Origin: Croceimicrobium hydrocarbonivorans
GTDB lineage: Bacteria > Bacteroidota > Bacteroidia > Flavobacteriales > Schleiferiaceae
Direction: 5' to 3'
Length of the DNA stretch: 64,000 nucleotides
Assembly (NCBI RefSeq): GCF_014524565.1
Contig: NZ_CP060139.1
Span: 2,301,501 to 2,365,500, forward strand
Shown: positions 15,149 through 24,388 of the stretch, piece by piece
Layout of the letters: every line of letters starts with the position of its first letter
Numbering within the stretch: position 1 is the first letter of the stretch
Position numbers and translations under genes: made by a program
The notes under the pieces: generated by a model
Seen by the model: the letters and a program-made list of their open reading frames with translations, nothing else
What the model was told of the DNA's origin: nothing
The model's database searches: none

Positions 15149-17353
15149 ATGATGAAATTAGTAGCCAAAACTTCAATACTAATCGCAACTGCCCTCTTTT
15201 TCACGGCCTGTGAAAAGGATAATAATACGGATTCAGGTCCAACAGCTGTGAATCAAAGCAGCTCTACTTTGGATCTTAAAATTCCGGCCGGTTTCAATTT
15301 TGAGACTACCGAAAGTGTAAATCTTGATCTGAATATCGATCAGGCTCCTTTAAATGCCAGATACTTATTAAAGGTTTATACCGAGAATCCTTCAGTAGTA
15401 GCTTCTCCTATTTACCAAGCTTTCATTTCGAATGGTGCAAGCTTAAATACGGCTGTTACCATTCCTTCCGGATTACAGCAATTGTATTTGGTAATGCAAG
15501 CTCCAGATGGTTCAAGCTTCTTAACCATCGTTCCAAAGGCTAAGAATATTGCCCACACTTTCTATCGTTCCAAGAATAAAGCTCAAGTAGAGAGCTTCGG
15601 TAGTCCTGATTGTGTGAGTGGATGTGATCATTCTCTAACTCACAATAACTGGTGGGAAGCCAATATCGAAGATGATGTTTACTGCGTAACCGGTAGCTAT
15701 AATGGCAACGGCGGTATTACCGTAAAAAATGGTGCTATCCTACGTCTTTGTGGTAGTGGTTCCATTCCGAACCTTACTTTGAATAAAGGACAAATTCAAA
15801 TTGTTGCCGGTGCCAATGTAACCGTGAACAACTTCAACATCAATTCAAACAGCGATAATGAATTAGTAGTTTATCAGGGTGCAACCCTAACTATCACCAA
15901 CTGGTTTTCGCCCAATGCTGATGTAGTAAACTACGGTACTATGAATGTTGCTGCTCTGAACCTGAACTCAGAAGCCAATCTTGAAAACCACGGTGACTTT
16001 ACCGTTACTACCACTAACTACTGCTCATTTAATGGAGATGTAGATAACTATGGAACTTTAATCGTTTCTGGAAATGCTTCTATCAACAGCGGTTCCAAAT
16101 TTGAGAACTATTGTGGTTTATACTTTAATGGAGACTTGCAGCATAATGGAGAGATTAAATGTTTCTCTTATACTAAGGTTGGTGGCAAGTGGACCATCAA
16201 TGGTGGAGCTAAGCACGAAATGAAAGATGGTGCTATGGCCGTATGTGAGGATCTTATGCTGAACGGAAAAATCGAAGGAAAAGGAAGTACTTCTCTCTTC
16301 AAGGTAAATGATCGCTCGGATGCCAACTCTGGTGCCGAAATCAAGAAAAACCTTCAGTTCTGTGATATGAACGGGATTGAGAATATCGCTAGCAGCATCT
16401 TTAAGGATGGCGCTGTTGAAGGTTGTAGCTTGGTAATTCCTAGTGGTTCTTGTAATCCAGAAGGAAACGGTCAACCACAAATTGCTGATGCCGATAATGA
16501 TGGTGTTGCTGATGAATTGGATGCTTATCCAAATGATGCCAGTCGCGCAGCCAACTCTTACTTCCCATCTGAGAATTCTTATGGTACGGTTGCTTATGAA
16601 GATTTATGGCCAGCTTTCGGTGACTATGATTTTAATGACTTAGTAGTGGATTACCGTTATCAGCAAGTTTTAAATGCGAATAATGAAGTGGTTGATTTGA
16701 AAGCTCGCTTTGTATCTCGCGCCATGGGTGGTTCTTTGGATAATGGCTTCGGTATTGCTTTAGATGTAGCTCCAAGCGCAATTAGCTCTGTAAGTGGAAC
16801 TCGTTACTTTAACAATGTGGTGTCTACCAATGCAAATGGAACGGAAAGCGGTCAGTCTAATGCGGTAATCATTGTATATGATGATGCTTCTCAAGTACTT
16901 GTAAATACCACCGGTCAGGCATTTGTGAATACCGTTAGTGGTAACCCAACTGTAGCGCCTGATACTACTGATATTACCATCAACTTTAGCAGTGCTCAAA
17001 CTGCTGCTTCTTTAGGAACTGCTCCTTACAATCCTTTCATCTTCGTAGATCAGACTCGTGGTCGTGAGGTGCACCTTGCCGGTGAAGCGCCAACTGATTT
17101 AGCAGATGCTAGCTTGTTCGGTACCCTTGATGATGATACCGATCCTAATAGTGCAGATGATACTTATAAGAGTGCCAACAACTTACCTTGGGCTATCCAC
17201 GTAGTAGGTGGTTTTAATTACCCCGAAGAGCGAGTAGATATCTCTCAAGCCTATAATTACTTCAGTGTTTGGGCGCAATCAGGTGGTTCTTCTTATACTA
17301 CCTGGTACGATGATCAACCTGGATACATCAATCCTTCTGATCTCTATCAATAG
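15149..17353 (+). CDS. LruC-domain surface lipoprotein
   Basis: The protein has 734 residues. The lipobox FFTAC puts the lipidated Cys at 21, followed by EKDNN, which resembles the lipoprotein export signal that sends lipoproteins to the Bacteroidota cell surface. Residues about 170-420 form a beta-helix-like region of repeating INN/VDNYGTL strands. Next comes a thrombospondin type 3-like calcium loop (DADNDGVADELDAYPND, about 450). The C-terminal ~250 residues are the LruC domain, with YEDLWPAFGDYDFNDLVVDYR at its start. LruC proteins occur near surface or S-layer-like structures, and their role is unknown. It is transcribed alone and ends at a bidirectional terminator. Confidence 0.85.
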   Translation: MMKLVAKTSILIATALFFTACEKDNNTDSGPTAVNQSSSTLDLKIPAGFNFETTESVNLDLNIDQAPLNARYLLKVYTENPSVVASPIYQAFISNGASLNTAVTIPSGLQQLYLVMQAPDGSSFLTIVPKAKNIAHTFYRSKNKAQVESFGSPDCVSGCDHSLTHNNWWEANIEDDVYCVTGSYNGNGGITVKNGAILRLCGSGSIPNLTLNKGQIQIVAGANVTVNNFNINSNSDNELVVYQGATLTITNWFSPNADVVNYGTMNVAALNLNSEANLENHGDFTVTTTNYCSFNGDVDNYGTLIVSGNASINSGSKFENYCGLYFNGDLQHNGEIKCFSYTKVGGKWTINGGAKHEMKDGAMAVCEDLMLNGKIEGKGSTSLFKVNDRSDANSGAEIKKNLQFCDMNGIENIASSIFKDGAVEGCSLVIPSGSCNPEGNGQPQIADADNDGVADELDAYPNDASRAANSYFPSENSYGTVAYEDLWPAFGDYDFNDLVVDYRYQQVLNANNEVVDLKARFVSRAMGGSLDNGFGIALDVAPSAISSVSGTRYFNNVVSTNANGTESGQSNAVIIVYDDASQVLVNTTGQAFVNTVSGNPTVAPDTTDITINFSSAQTAASLGTAPYNPFIFVDQTRGREVHLAGEAPTDLADASLFGTLDDDTDPNSADDTYKSANNLPWAIHVVGGFNYPEERVDISQAYNYFSVWAQSGGSSYTTWYDDQPGYINPSDLYQ

Positions 17354-17380
17354 AATTAGAAAAGACATTGGATTCAAATA

Positions 17381-17412
17381 AAAAGCCCCGCTGGAAACAG
17401 CGGGGCTTTTTT
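17381..17412. terminator. Bidirectional terminator
   Basis: A 13-bp perfect stem (17381-17393 with 17398-17410) with a GAAA loop has A- and T-rich flanks. It serves the convergent LruC gene and acyl-CoA dehydrogenase gene. Confidence 0.9.
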
Positions 17413-17432
17413 GTGCTTGATAAAAGCAAATC

Positions 17433-18611
17433 TTATTTAAAAGCAGGGATGCCTGTTACATCCATACCGGTAATTAAGAGGTGAATGTCATGAGTTCCCT
17501 CATAAGTAACTACTGATTCGAGGTTCATCATGTGGCGCATAATGCTGTAATCACCAGTAATTCCCATGCCGCCTAACATCTGACGCGCTTCACGGGCAAT
17601 TTTTAAGGCGATTTCTACGCTGTTACGCTTAGCCATGCTGATCTGCGCGCTGGTGGCTTTGCCCTCATTTTTAAGGGTTCCCAAGCGCCAAACCATTAAT
17701 TGTGCTTTGGTGATTTCGGTAATCATCTCCGCCAATTTCTTTTGTTGCAATTGGAAGCCAGCAATCGGGCGATCAAACTGAATACGCTCTTTGGCATAGC
17801 GCAAGGCAGTGTCATAGCAATCCATAGCTGCACCTAAAGCACCCCAGGCGATACCATAACGCGCACTATCGAGGCAGCTCAATGGAGCACCTAAGCCACT
17901 GCGACCAGGTAAAATATTTTCTTTAGGAACCTTAACATTATCGAATACCAGTTCACCGGTAGCGCTGGCACGTAAACTCCATTTGTTATGAGTTTCGGGA
18001 GTGGTAAAACCTTCCATTCCGCGCTCCACGATTAAACCGTGAATTCGACCTGCTTCATCTTTAGCCCATACTACAGCTACATCAGCATAAGGAGCATTGG
18101 AAATCCACATTTTGGCACCATTCAGTAAATAGTGATCACCCATATCTTTAAAGTTGGTGATCATGCCACTTGGATTAGATCCAAAGTTGGGCTCGGTTAA
18201 ACCGAAAGAACCTAAAAACTCACCGCTGGCCAATTTGGGAAGAAACTTGCGTTTTTGCTCCTCACTACCATAGGCATAAATAGGGTACATCACTAAGGAA
18301 GATTGAACGGAGCAAGTAGAGCGAACTCCAGAATCACCACGCTCAATTTCCTGCATCATTAAACCGTAGGAAATTTGATCTAAACCGGCACCACCATATT
18401 CCTCAGGGATATAGGGTCCAAAGGCGCCAATTTCGGCTAATCCTTTAATCAATTGCGTAGGGAATGCTGCTTTTTGAGCAAAGTCCTCGATGATAGGGCT
18501 TACTTCTTTTTTTACCCAATCGCGGGTAGCAGCTCTTACTAATTTATGCTCTTCCGACAGAAGATCATCTACGCCATAGTAGTCAGGCGACTCGAATAAA
18601 TCACTAGCCAT
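17433..18611 (-). CDS. Acyl-CoA dehydrogenase, glutaryl-CoA dehydrogenase type
   Basis: This flavoenzyme oxidises acyl-CoA at C2-C3. It has 392 residues from ATG 18611; a TTG six codons upstream is less likely because a -7 element lies just upstream of it. The catalytic base is in YEGTHDIH (Glu371), the arrangement of glutaryl-CoA dehydrogenases rather than of short/medium-chain enzymes. FGLTEPNFGSNP and WISNAPYADVAVVWAK match the same branch. If correct it decarboxylates glutaryl-CoA to crotonyl-CoA in lysine or tryptophan breakdown. It is transcribed alone, so the exact substrate is inferred from motifs. Confidence 0.88.
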   Translation of the reverse strand: MASDLFESPDYYGVDDLLSEEHKLVRAATRDWVKKEVSPIIEDFAQKAAFPTQLIKGLAEIGAFGPYIPEEYGGAGLDQISYGLMMQEIERGDSGVRSTCSVQSSLVMYPIYAYGSEEQKRKFLPKLASGEFLGSFGLTEPNFGSNPSGMITNFKDMGDHYLLNGAKMWISNAPYADVAVVWAKDEAGRIHGLIVERGMEGFTTPETHNKWSLRASATGELVFDNVKVPKENILPGRSGLGAPLSCLDSARYGIAWGALGAAMDCYDTALRYAKERIQFDRPIAGFQLQQKKLAEMITEITKAQLMVWRLGTLKNEGKATSAQISMAKRNSVEIALKIAREARQMLGGMGITGDYSIMRHMMNLESVVTYEGTHDIHLLITGMDVTGIPAFK

Positions 18612-18626
18612 GAAATCAATTTTGAG

Positions 18627-18634
18627 CAAAAATA
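18627..18634 (-). promoter_or_regulatory. -7 element TATTTTTG for the acyl-CoA dehydrogenase gene
   Basis: On the minus strand this is an exact TAnnTTTG match ending 15 nt before the ATG at 18611. It supports ATG 18611 over the upstream TTG. Confidence 0.45.
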
Positions 18635-18685
18635 GGTATCCCGCTAAGAGAAATAAGCATATTTTTAGAACAAAATCTCTATAGT

Positions 18686-19489
18686 ATGAAGAAAAAATAC
18701 GCAGTATTACTCACTTTAGGACTAAGCGTTTTTGTTGCGCATCAGGCCTATACCAATGCGGGTGGGGCGCCATCCGGAAACAGTGGATCGCCCGCTAGTA
18801 ACAATAATACCTGTGCCCGTGCCGGTTGCCATAGTGGTCCAGCCGCTGCAGGTCAAAGTATTAGTATTAGCACTGATATCCCCACCGCTGGATTTAAAGA
18901 AGACTCTATTTATCAAATTAGCATTACCGCCGATAATAATGCAGCAAGCTCAGATCGAATGGGCTTTATGGCTAGTGTAGAATCAACCTCTGGTCATGAA
19001 GGAAGCATTAGTATTACCGACGCTGCCCGTACCAAAAAAGCGGGAAGTTATATTACTCATACCAGTTCCGGAATCAGCGGAAGCGCAGGTACTAATACCT
19101 GGTCATTTGATTGGAATGCCGGTCAGGCTCCAGATCAAACTACCGTTTATGTTGCGGTTAATTTCACCAATTTTAATGGAAGTACTTCCGGTGATGTGAT
19201 TGTAACGCAAAGCTTGAGTTTGGATAAAAACTTAGGTATTGGACAAGAGGAATTGGCAGTTCAAAAATTGGCGGCCTATCCTAATCCTGCTCAAAATGAA
19301 ATCACCCTGGCTTCCGGTCAAGTATTGGAAGCACCATTCATGGCTATTGCCGCAGATGGTAAAATGGTGGAGCTTCAAGCGGAAGCCGATAACAATCAGC
19401 ACGTGCGCTTAGATTTAAGTGAGCTACCAGCAGGTTTGTACATGATCCGCGATGCCCAGGGTCATCAAGTGCAAATCTCCAAGCTTTAA
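18686..19489 (+). CDS. Choice-of-anchor V-type T9SS protein
   Basis: The protein has 267 residues. It has a signal peptide (about 1-22), then a region with NTCARAGCHSGP at about 46-57, a Cys-x3-Cys-His motif in the place where choice-of-anchor V domains carry a CxxCH-like site. A reelin-like beta domain follows to about 180. The C-terminus is a type A sorting domain: AAYPNPAQNEI, then LPAGLYMIRD. It should be secreted by the T9SS and attached outside. The CARAGCH motif is one residue longer than a normal haem-c site, so haem binding is doubtful. The gene is divergent from the acyl-CoA dehydrogenase gene. Confidence 0.75.
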   Translation: MKKKYAVLLTLGLSVFVAHQAYTNAGGAPSGNSGSPASNNNTCARAGCHSGPAAAGQSISISTDIPTAGFKEDSIYQISITADNNAASSDRMGFMASVESTSGHEGSISITDAARTKKAGSYITHTSSGISGSAGTNTWSFDWNAGQAPDQTTVYVAVNFTNFNGSTSGDVIVTQSLSLDKNLGIGQEELAVQKLAAYPNPAQNEITLASGQVLEAPFMAIAADGKMVELQAEADNNQHVRLDLSELPAGLYMIRDAQGHQVQISKL

Positions 19490-19492
19490 AAG

Positions 19493-19500
19493 TATCTTTG
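19493..19500 (+). promoter_or_regulatory. -7 element TATCTTTG for DUF4271-hemD
   Basis: This is an exact TAnnTTTG match with only TCCC between it and the GTG start at 19505, which suggests a leaderless transcript. No clear -33 element is seen. Confidence 0.4.
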
Positions 19501-19504
19501 TCCC

Positions 19505-20155
19505 GTGGGGACAGCATTAAGTCACAGAGCCAGCGATTGGATCTTGATCATAAGTTTAGCGGCCGGAACCCTTGTGGTTCTGGCTCGCTATTTTAATGCT
19601 ATGCGGGTAAATCAATTATTGCGCTTTCCCTGGCAATCGCAGGCCGATGAATTCAGCTTACAGTTTAATACTGGAAAGGTGGGGCTCAATGCCGATCGCC
19701 TGCTAATCATCAGTGCCTGGATATTTTTTCCCCTTCTAATTACCGCTCTGAAAATGAAGGGCGAAAGTGCGGCCATTCTCAATTACGATTGGGCGAGCTA
19801 TTTCCGGATTTTATTGATTTCGGGCCTCTATCTGATCTTAAAATTATTGGTCGCCAGTGCAGTGGGTTATGCTTTTGAAAGAGAGGAAGAGATGTTTAAA
19901 GGGCAGAACCTGGCTCTGGCACATTTTACCTGGTTGGCCTTGGTGGGTGGGGCCCTTGCCTTTGTACTTTACTTTTTACCCTTAGGTTCTTGGCAGTTTT
20001 ACCTTCTCCTTCTGCCGCTGGTCTTGGTTGGACTTATTTTCCTGATTCGTAGTGTACTTTATTGTCTGCGCATAGGCTTTAATACAAGCTATATTATTTT
20101 ATACCTTTGCGCGCTGGAAATAATACCCTTGTTTTTCCTGTATAGCTTAGTTTGA
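19505..20155 (+). CDS. DUF4271 membrane protein
   Basis: The protein has 216 residues with about six membrane helices, starting at GTG. The family is found in Bacteroidota directly upstream of hemD, as here (49 nt gap), and is of unknown function. Sequence features that support it are the N-terminal WILIISLAAGTLVVLARYF helix, the charged FEREEEMFKGQN loop at about 124-135, and the C-terminal helices ending in IIPLFFLYSLV. Conserved linkage to the haem gene hints at a link with tetrapyrrole or membrane biology, but there is no direct evidence. Confidence 0.85.
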   Translation: MGTALSHRASDWILIISLAAGTLVVLARYFNAMRVNQLLRFPWQSQADEFSLQFNTGKVGLNADRLLIISAWIFFPLLITALKMKGESAAILNYDWASYFRILLISGLYLILKLLVASAVGYAFEREEEMFKGQNLALAHFTWLALVGGALAFVLYFLPLGSWQFYLLLLPLVLVGLIFLIRSVLYCLRIGFNTSYIILYLCALEIIPLFFLYSLV

Positions 20156-20204
20156 AAGTCATCTAAGCTCTTAATATTCAAGGGTTAATAAAATTAGCTG
20201 CGCT

Positions 20205-20951
20205 GTGAAGGTAAAATCCATTCTGGTATCCCAACCCGAGCCTCAAACCGAAAACTCACCTTATTTCGACTTGGCGAATAAGTACAAGTTAAAGGTTGAC
20301 TTTATTCCTTTCATTCACGTGGCAGGAGTTGATGTAGCTGAAGTCCGAAAGCAGAAAATCAATCTGGCCAATCATACGGCGGTAATCCTTACCAGTCGTA
20401 ATGCCGTAGATCATTTTTTCCGTATTGCAGAAGAGATGCGCTACACTGTACCTAATGATTTGAAATACTTCTGTACTAGTGAAGCGATTGCCTACTATTT
20501 GCAGAAATACGTGGTTTACCGCAAGCGTAAGATTTACTTTGGTCAAAGTAAGTTTCAAGATCTCGTGCCTTTATTCAAAAAGCACAAGACCGAGAAATAC
20601 CTTTTACCCACTTCCGATATTTTAAAACCTCAGGTTCCAGAAACCTTGGCTGAGTGCGGAGTAGATTATACTCGCGCCGTTCTGTACAATACCGTGAGTA
20701 GCGATTTGTCGCATTTGGCGGATGTGAAGTACGATATCCTGGTGTTCTTTAGTCCTTCAGGAATCAAGTCTCTTTTTGAGAACTTCCCTGATTTTGAGCA
20801 AGGCAATACCCGCATTGCTGGCTTTGGAAATACTACCCATAAGGCAATTGAGGAAGCAGGCTTAACGGTGAATATCAAAGCTCCATCGCCTAAATTGCCA
20901 TCCATGACAATGGCGATTGAGCACTACATCAAAGAGATGAACAAGAAATAA
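20205..20951 (+). CDS. hemD: Uroporphyrinogen-III synthase
   Basis: This enzyme cyclises hydroxymethylbilane with inversion of ring D to uroporphyrinogen III, the branch point to haem, sirohaem and cobalamin. It has 248 residues, starting at GTG. Diagnostic features are the N-terminal ILVSQPEP, AVILTSRNAVDHFF at about 59-72, and the C-terminal VFFSPSGIKSLF and IAGFGNTTHKAIEEAG stretches. As usual for HemD the sequence is otherwise poorly conserved. It is downstream of DUF4271 and followed by a hairpin and rnpA. The other hem genes are outside the window. Confidence 0.9.
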   Translation: MKVKSILVSQPEPQTENSPYFDLANKYKLKVDFIPFIHVAGVDVAEVRKQKINLANHTAVILTSRNAVDHFFRIAEEMRYTVPNDLKYFCTSEAIAYYLQKYVVYRKRKIYFGQSKFQDLVPLFKKHKTEKYLLPTSDILKPQVPETLAECGVDYTRAVLYNTVSSDLSHLADVKYDILVFFSPSGIKSLFENFPDFEQGNTRIAGFGNTTHKAIEEAGLTVNIKAPSPKLPSMTMAIEHYIKEMNKK

Positions 20952-20968
20952 GGCATTTTTATACCTTC

Positions 20969-21003
20969 AAGGCCGTCTCGGAATACCCAGGCGGCCTTTT
21001 TTG
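20969..21003 (+). terminator. Terminator-like hairpin after hemD
   Basis: Arms AAGGCCG (20969-20975) and CGGCCTT (20992-20998) are followed by a T tract. The loop contains TCTCGGAATACC, very like the hairpin at 47529. The rnpA ATG follows within 4 nt. Confidence 0.75.
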
Positions 21004-21006
21004 TTT

Positions 21007-21366
21007 ATGGACCAAAGCTTTCCCCAAAATGAACGGCTGAAAAGCCCGCAGCGCATTTCCGAAATCTATACTTCGGGGACTAAGCTGAAGCATTCTTTCT
21101 TTTTACTCTTCTATTTAGCTGGGGAAGAGGAGCAAAGCCGCATTGCCTTTGCAGTGCCGAAGCGAAAAATCGCCTCTGCTGTAGGTCGAAATCGCATCAA
21201 GCGAAAGCTGAGAGAAATTTACCGCCTCCATAAAGAGGCCCTTCCCCAAGAGGCGCCGCAGGATTTTATTTTACTCTATCTGGGAGCAGCGGATGCCGAC
21301 TATCAAAAGTTGGAAAAAGCCTACCTTAAACTCTGGGAGAAATGGCACAATGCGCCTAAGGTGTAG
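21007..21366 (+). CDS. rnpA: Ribonuclease P protein component
   Basis: This protein cofactor of RNase P, which trims tRNA 5' leaders, has 119 residues from ATG 21007. A TTG at 21001 lies inside the T tract of the preceding hairpin and is rejected. The RNR motif region is clear: AVGRNRIKRKLREIYRLHK at about 59-77, preceded by IAFAVPKRKIASA. It is not next to rpmH as in most bacteria but between hemD and a C-terminal protease, the arrangement I know from Bacteroidota. The hairpin immediately upstream raises the question of how it is transcribed. Confidence 0.93.
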   Translation: MDQSFPQNERLKSPQRISEIYTSGTKLKHSFFLLFYLAGEEEQSRIAFAVPKRKIASAVGRNRIKRKLREIYRLHKEALPQEAPQDFILLYLGAADADYQKLEKAYLKLWEKWHNAPKV

Positions 21367-21402
21367 CCGTTTTACCTAAATTAGCAATCTTAGATTTCCC
21401 GC

Positions 21403-23046
21403 ATGAAGAAATTGTACCGAAAGTCAGGTCGTTGGTTTGGGCTTTTGCTATTGCTGAGCTTCTCCTTCGCCTATCGGCCGGATTATTTTGAAATCAGTAA
21501 GCAGCTCGATATTTACACCAGTGTTTTTAAAGAGGTGAGCCTTTATTATGTGGATGATACTGATCCCGAAGAGCTTACCCAAAAGGCACTAAACTCCATG
21601 CTTTCGAGCCTGGACCCCTATACCAATTACATTCCCGAAGAAGCGGTGGAGGATTTTAAAATTCGCCAAACCGGGAATTATGGAGGTATTGGTGCATCGG
21701 TTGGGAATTATGAAGGTCAGATGTTGGTGACCACTATTTACCAGGGTTTTGGAGCGGATAAGGCGGGTCTTAAAGCCGGTGATATTATTCTGGAAGTAGA
21801 TGGTGAGGATGTGGAAGATCGCAGTGAAGAGGCCTTGTCTGAAATGCTGAAAGGAGCTCCGGGGACCAAAACAAAGGTCTTAATTAAAAGAGGCGATAAA
21901 AATTTGAACCTCGAAATTGAACGCGAGGAAGTTCATCTAAAAGCAGTTCCTTTTGCCGGTCGGGTAAAGGATGGCTATGCCTATATCTACTTAAATAGCT
22001 TTACCCAAAATTGCAGCGCTGAAGTATTAAAGGCCTGGCAAGAATTAAAGGCGCAAGGTCCTTTGAAAGGTCTCATTCTCGATTTGAGAAATAATCCTGG
22101 AGGTCTTTTAAATGAGGCCATTGCCCTTACCAATTTGTTTATCCCAAAAGATAAGCCGGTGGTTTTAACCAAAGGAAAATTGGAAGAATGGCAAAAGACT
22201 TATAAAACGCCCAAACAAGCTTTTGATAAGGATTTGCCGGTAGCGGTTCTCATTAATTCCGGTAGTGCTTCGGCCTCTGAAATTGTAGCCGGAACTTTAC
22301 AGGATTATGATCGCGGCATTATTGTAGGTCGTCGTTCTTTTGGTAAAGGTCTGGTGCAAGAATCCCGGATGTTGCCCTATGGAGCCCAACTAAAGGTGAC
22401 CATCGCCAAGTATTATACCCCCAGTGGTCGTTTGATTCAAGCGATTGATTATGCGGAGCGCGCTGAAGATGGTTCCGTAGTAAAGATTCCTGATTCCTTG
22501 CGAAGTGAGTTTAAAACGCAAAATGGACGGACCGTTTTAGACGGTGGTGGGATAGACCCCGATATTGAAACTCCTAGTGAGGAAGCCAGCGATTTAATAG
22601 TGGCTCTGTTTCAACAGATGCATTTCTTTGATTTCGCTACAGATTACTATCGTAGTCATCCGGAAATTGCCCCCGCCTCTGACTTTAAAGCAGATGATGC
22701 TTTATTCCGTGAATTTGAAGCTTGGCTCAAAACGCGCGACTTTAAGTTTGACACCCATACCGGTAGGATTTTAAAACGCTTGCAGAAGGCCACAGAACAA
22801 GATGGTTTTGATGGCGCTTTGGCTTCGCAAATGCAGAGTCTGGAAAGTGCTTACGAAAAGGAAAAGGCCCAGGAATTAGAGCGAAATAAGACCGTGGTAT
22901 TGGAGCTTTTGCAAGAAGAGATAGTAGCACGATATTATTACGATAGTGGTAGATTGGCCAATGCCTTGGGTCATGATAAAGACATTGCAACTGCCTTGGA
23001 GTACCTTGCTAATCCTGAAAAGTACCAAGCTATTTTAAAGCCTTAA
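21403..23046 (+). CDS. S41 C-terminal processing protease
   Basis: This is an exported serine protease of the CtpA/Prc family with 547 residues. Residues 1-23 form a signal anchor or signal peptide. A PDZ domain spans about 86-170 (GGIGASVG start). The catalytic serine is Ser290 in SGSASASEI and the general-base lysine is Lys315 in RRSFGKG, 25 residues later as in the family. About 180 residues after the protease core form a mostly helical C-terminal extension of unknown use. It probably acts in the periplasm on envelope proteins or lipoproteins. TAGATTTC with 4 nt before the ATG is a weak -7 candidate. It is followed by the polysaccharide locus 1 nt later. Confidence 0.92.
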   Translation: MKKLYRKSGRWFGLLLLLSFSFAYRPDYFEISKQLDIYTSVFKEVSLYYVDDTDPEELTQKALNSMLSSLDPYTNYIPEEAVEDFKIRQTGNYGGIGASVGNYEGQMLVTTIYQGFGADKAGLKAGDIILEVDGEDVEDRSEEALSEMLKGAPGTKTKVLIKRGDKNLNLEIEREEVHLKAVPFAGRVKDGYAYIYLNSFTQNCSAEVLKAWQELKAQGPLKGLILDLRNNPGGLLNEAIALTNLFIPKDKPVVLTKGKLEEWQKTYKTPKQAFDKDLPVAVLINSGSASASEIVAGTLQDYDRGIIVGRRSFGKGLVQESRMLPYGAQLKVTIAKYYTPSGRLIQAIDYAERAEDGSVVKIPDSLRSEFKTQNGRTVLDGGGIDPDIETPSEEASDLIVALFQQMHFFDFATDYYRSHPEIAPASDFKADDALFREFEAWLKTRDFKFDTHTGRILKRLQKATEQDGFDGALASQMQSLESAYEKEKAQELERNKTVVLELLQEEIVARYYYDSGRLANALGHDKDIATALEYLANPEKYQAILKP

Positions 23047-23047
23047 A

Positions 23048-24355
23048 ATGCCTCAGCTTTCCCGCTATTGGTCCTTTCTGTTTTTTGCCAGTTTGGGGTA
23101 TTATACCCTGCTTTTACCTTGGCAAGTGCAGTGGCTGCCAGTAACTTTGGGAATTATGCTGAGTGGTTTGTTTTGGCTCTTAAGTGCCGACTTCCGCTCT
23201 AAGCTTCAAAACCTATCCGGTAATAAATACGCTGCATTTCTTTTTGCCAGTTTTCTGATTGTAGTCCTGGGCTCCATGCATTCGGCAGAACAAGAGCAAG
23301 CCTCCAAAGAAGTATTTTCGAAACTGCCATTTTTAGTTTGGCCCTTGATGCTGGGGAGTGTAAAAGCTCTGGAGAAAAACCGCATGGAGCAGATCCTGCG
23401 CATTTTTGTGCTCTCCACCGCAGTATTGGTTTTAGTTTCTTTCGGATACGCCTTTTATCGCTATCAACAGTTTTCGGATCCGGTGGTCTTTTATTTCGCA
23501 GATTTACTGATCCTCACTAAGGTGCCGCCGCATTATTTAGGCATGTATGTAACCTTTGCCTATGCGCTTTTAATGTATCGTCTGATCCGCGGAACCCCAC
23601 TTCTACCCAAAATTTGGCTTAATGCCTTCATCCTTTGTTTGTTTATTCTGGCGATTATTTTCATTTGGGTTCGGATGCAATATTTGCTCTTTATCCTGGT
23701 CAATGCTTTTTTGGTAGGACAGTATATCAAAGCCAAGAAAGGGAAGAAGGTAGCCTATGCCGCTTTTGCGATGTTTACCCTGTTTTTCAGTCTGCTGCTA
23801 TTAGCCATTCCTGGCAGTAGAAGCCGCCTGCTCGACACTTACAATGAACTACGCTCATTCGAGCAAATGGTGGAAAACAAGCAAACCAATCCCCGTAAGT
23901 TTTTGTGGAGTGAAGGGGTAGAGGTTATTGCAGAGCATTTCTGGATGGGCGTTGGAACCGGCTCAGAGAATACGGCCCTCAATGAAAAGCTCGAAAAGGT
24001 GGATGCTATCTTTTGGGATGGTAAGCATACCTATCAGCTTTATGAAATGCGCTTCAATTACCACAATAGCTTTTTGCAGGTCTTTGCCGCCAATGGAGTT
24101 TTTGCCTTTGCCCTTTTCTTGATTTTACTCTTTTACCCACTCTTTGATATTCGCAAGCATCCCTATCGGACCGAGGTTCGTCTCTTTTTAGGAATTTGCA
24201 TTTTGAGCTTTATTACCGAGAGTATGCTCGAACGCCAGGCTGGAGTACTTTTCTTTAGCTTCTTTTATGCCCTTTTACTGGCCATGCCCCATACTAAAAG
24301 TCAGGACTTAAAGCCGCGCCGACCCGCTCTTGAAGCAGAGTCGGAGAAAGCCTGA
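23048..24355 (+). CDS. O-antigen ligase/polymerase-type membrane protein (first copy)
   Basis: The protein has 435 residues with about ten membrane helices. The signature is the large periplasmic loop after about 250 with VENKQTNPRKFLWSEGVEVI, GVGTGSENTALNEK and FNYHNSFLQVFAANGV, which matches the Wzy_C/WaaL group. These inner-membrane enzymes either join repeat units on undecaprenyl carriers (Wzy) or transfer finished O-antigen to lipid A core (WaaL), and motifs cannot separate the two. It starts 1 nt after the protease stop and opens the polysaccharide locus. A second member is at 33116. About 25 C-terminal residues are a charged cytoplasmic tail. Confidence 0.8.
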   Translation: MPQLSRYWSFLFFASLGYYTLLLPWQVQWLPVTLGIMLSGLFWLLSADFRSKLQNLSGNKYAAFLFASFLIVVLGSMHSAEQEQASKEVFSKLPFLVWPLMLGSVKALEKNRMEQILRIFVLSTAVLVLVSFGYAFYRYQQFSDPVVFYFADLLILTKVPPHYLGMYVTFAYALLMYRLIRGTPLLPKIWLNAFILCLFILAIIFIWVRMQYLLFILVNAFLVGQYIKAKKGKKVAYAAFAMFTLFFSLLLLAIPGSRSRLLDTYNELRSFEQMVENKQTNPRKFLWSEGVEVIAEHFWMGVGTGSENTALNEKLEKVDAIFWDGKHTYQLYEMRFNYHNSFLQVFAANGVFAFALFLILLFYPLFDIRKHPYRTEVRLFLGICILSFITESMLERQAGVLFFSFFYALLLAMPHTKSQDLKPRRPALEAESEKA

Positions 24356-24364
24356 TTTTACTTC

Positions 24365-24372
24365 TACCTTTG
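24365..24372 (+). promoter_or_regulatory. -7 element TACCTTTG before the GT2 gene
   Basis: This is an exact TAnnTTTG match ending 16 nt before the ATG at 24389. No clear -33 element is seen. It could start an internal transcript of the polysaccharide locus. Confidence 0.45.
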
Positions 24373-24388
24373 TTGCAGCCTTATAGCC

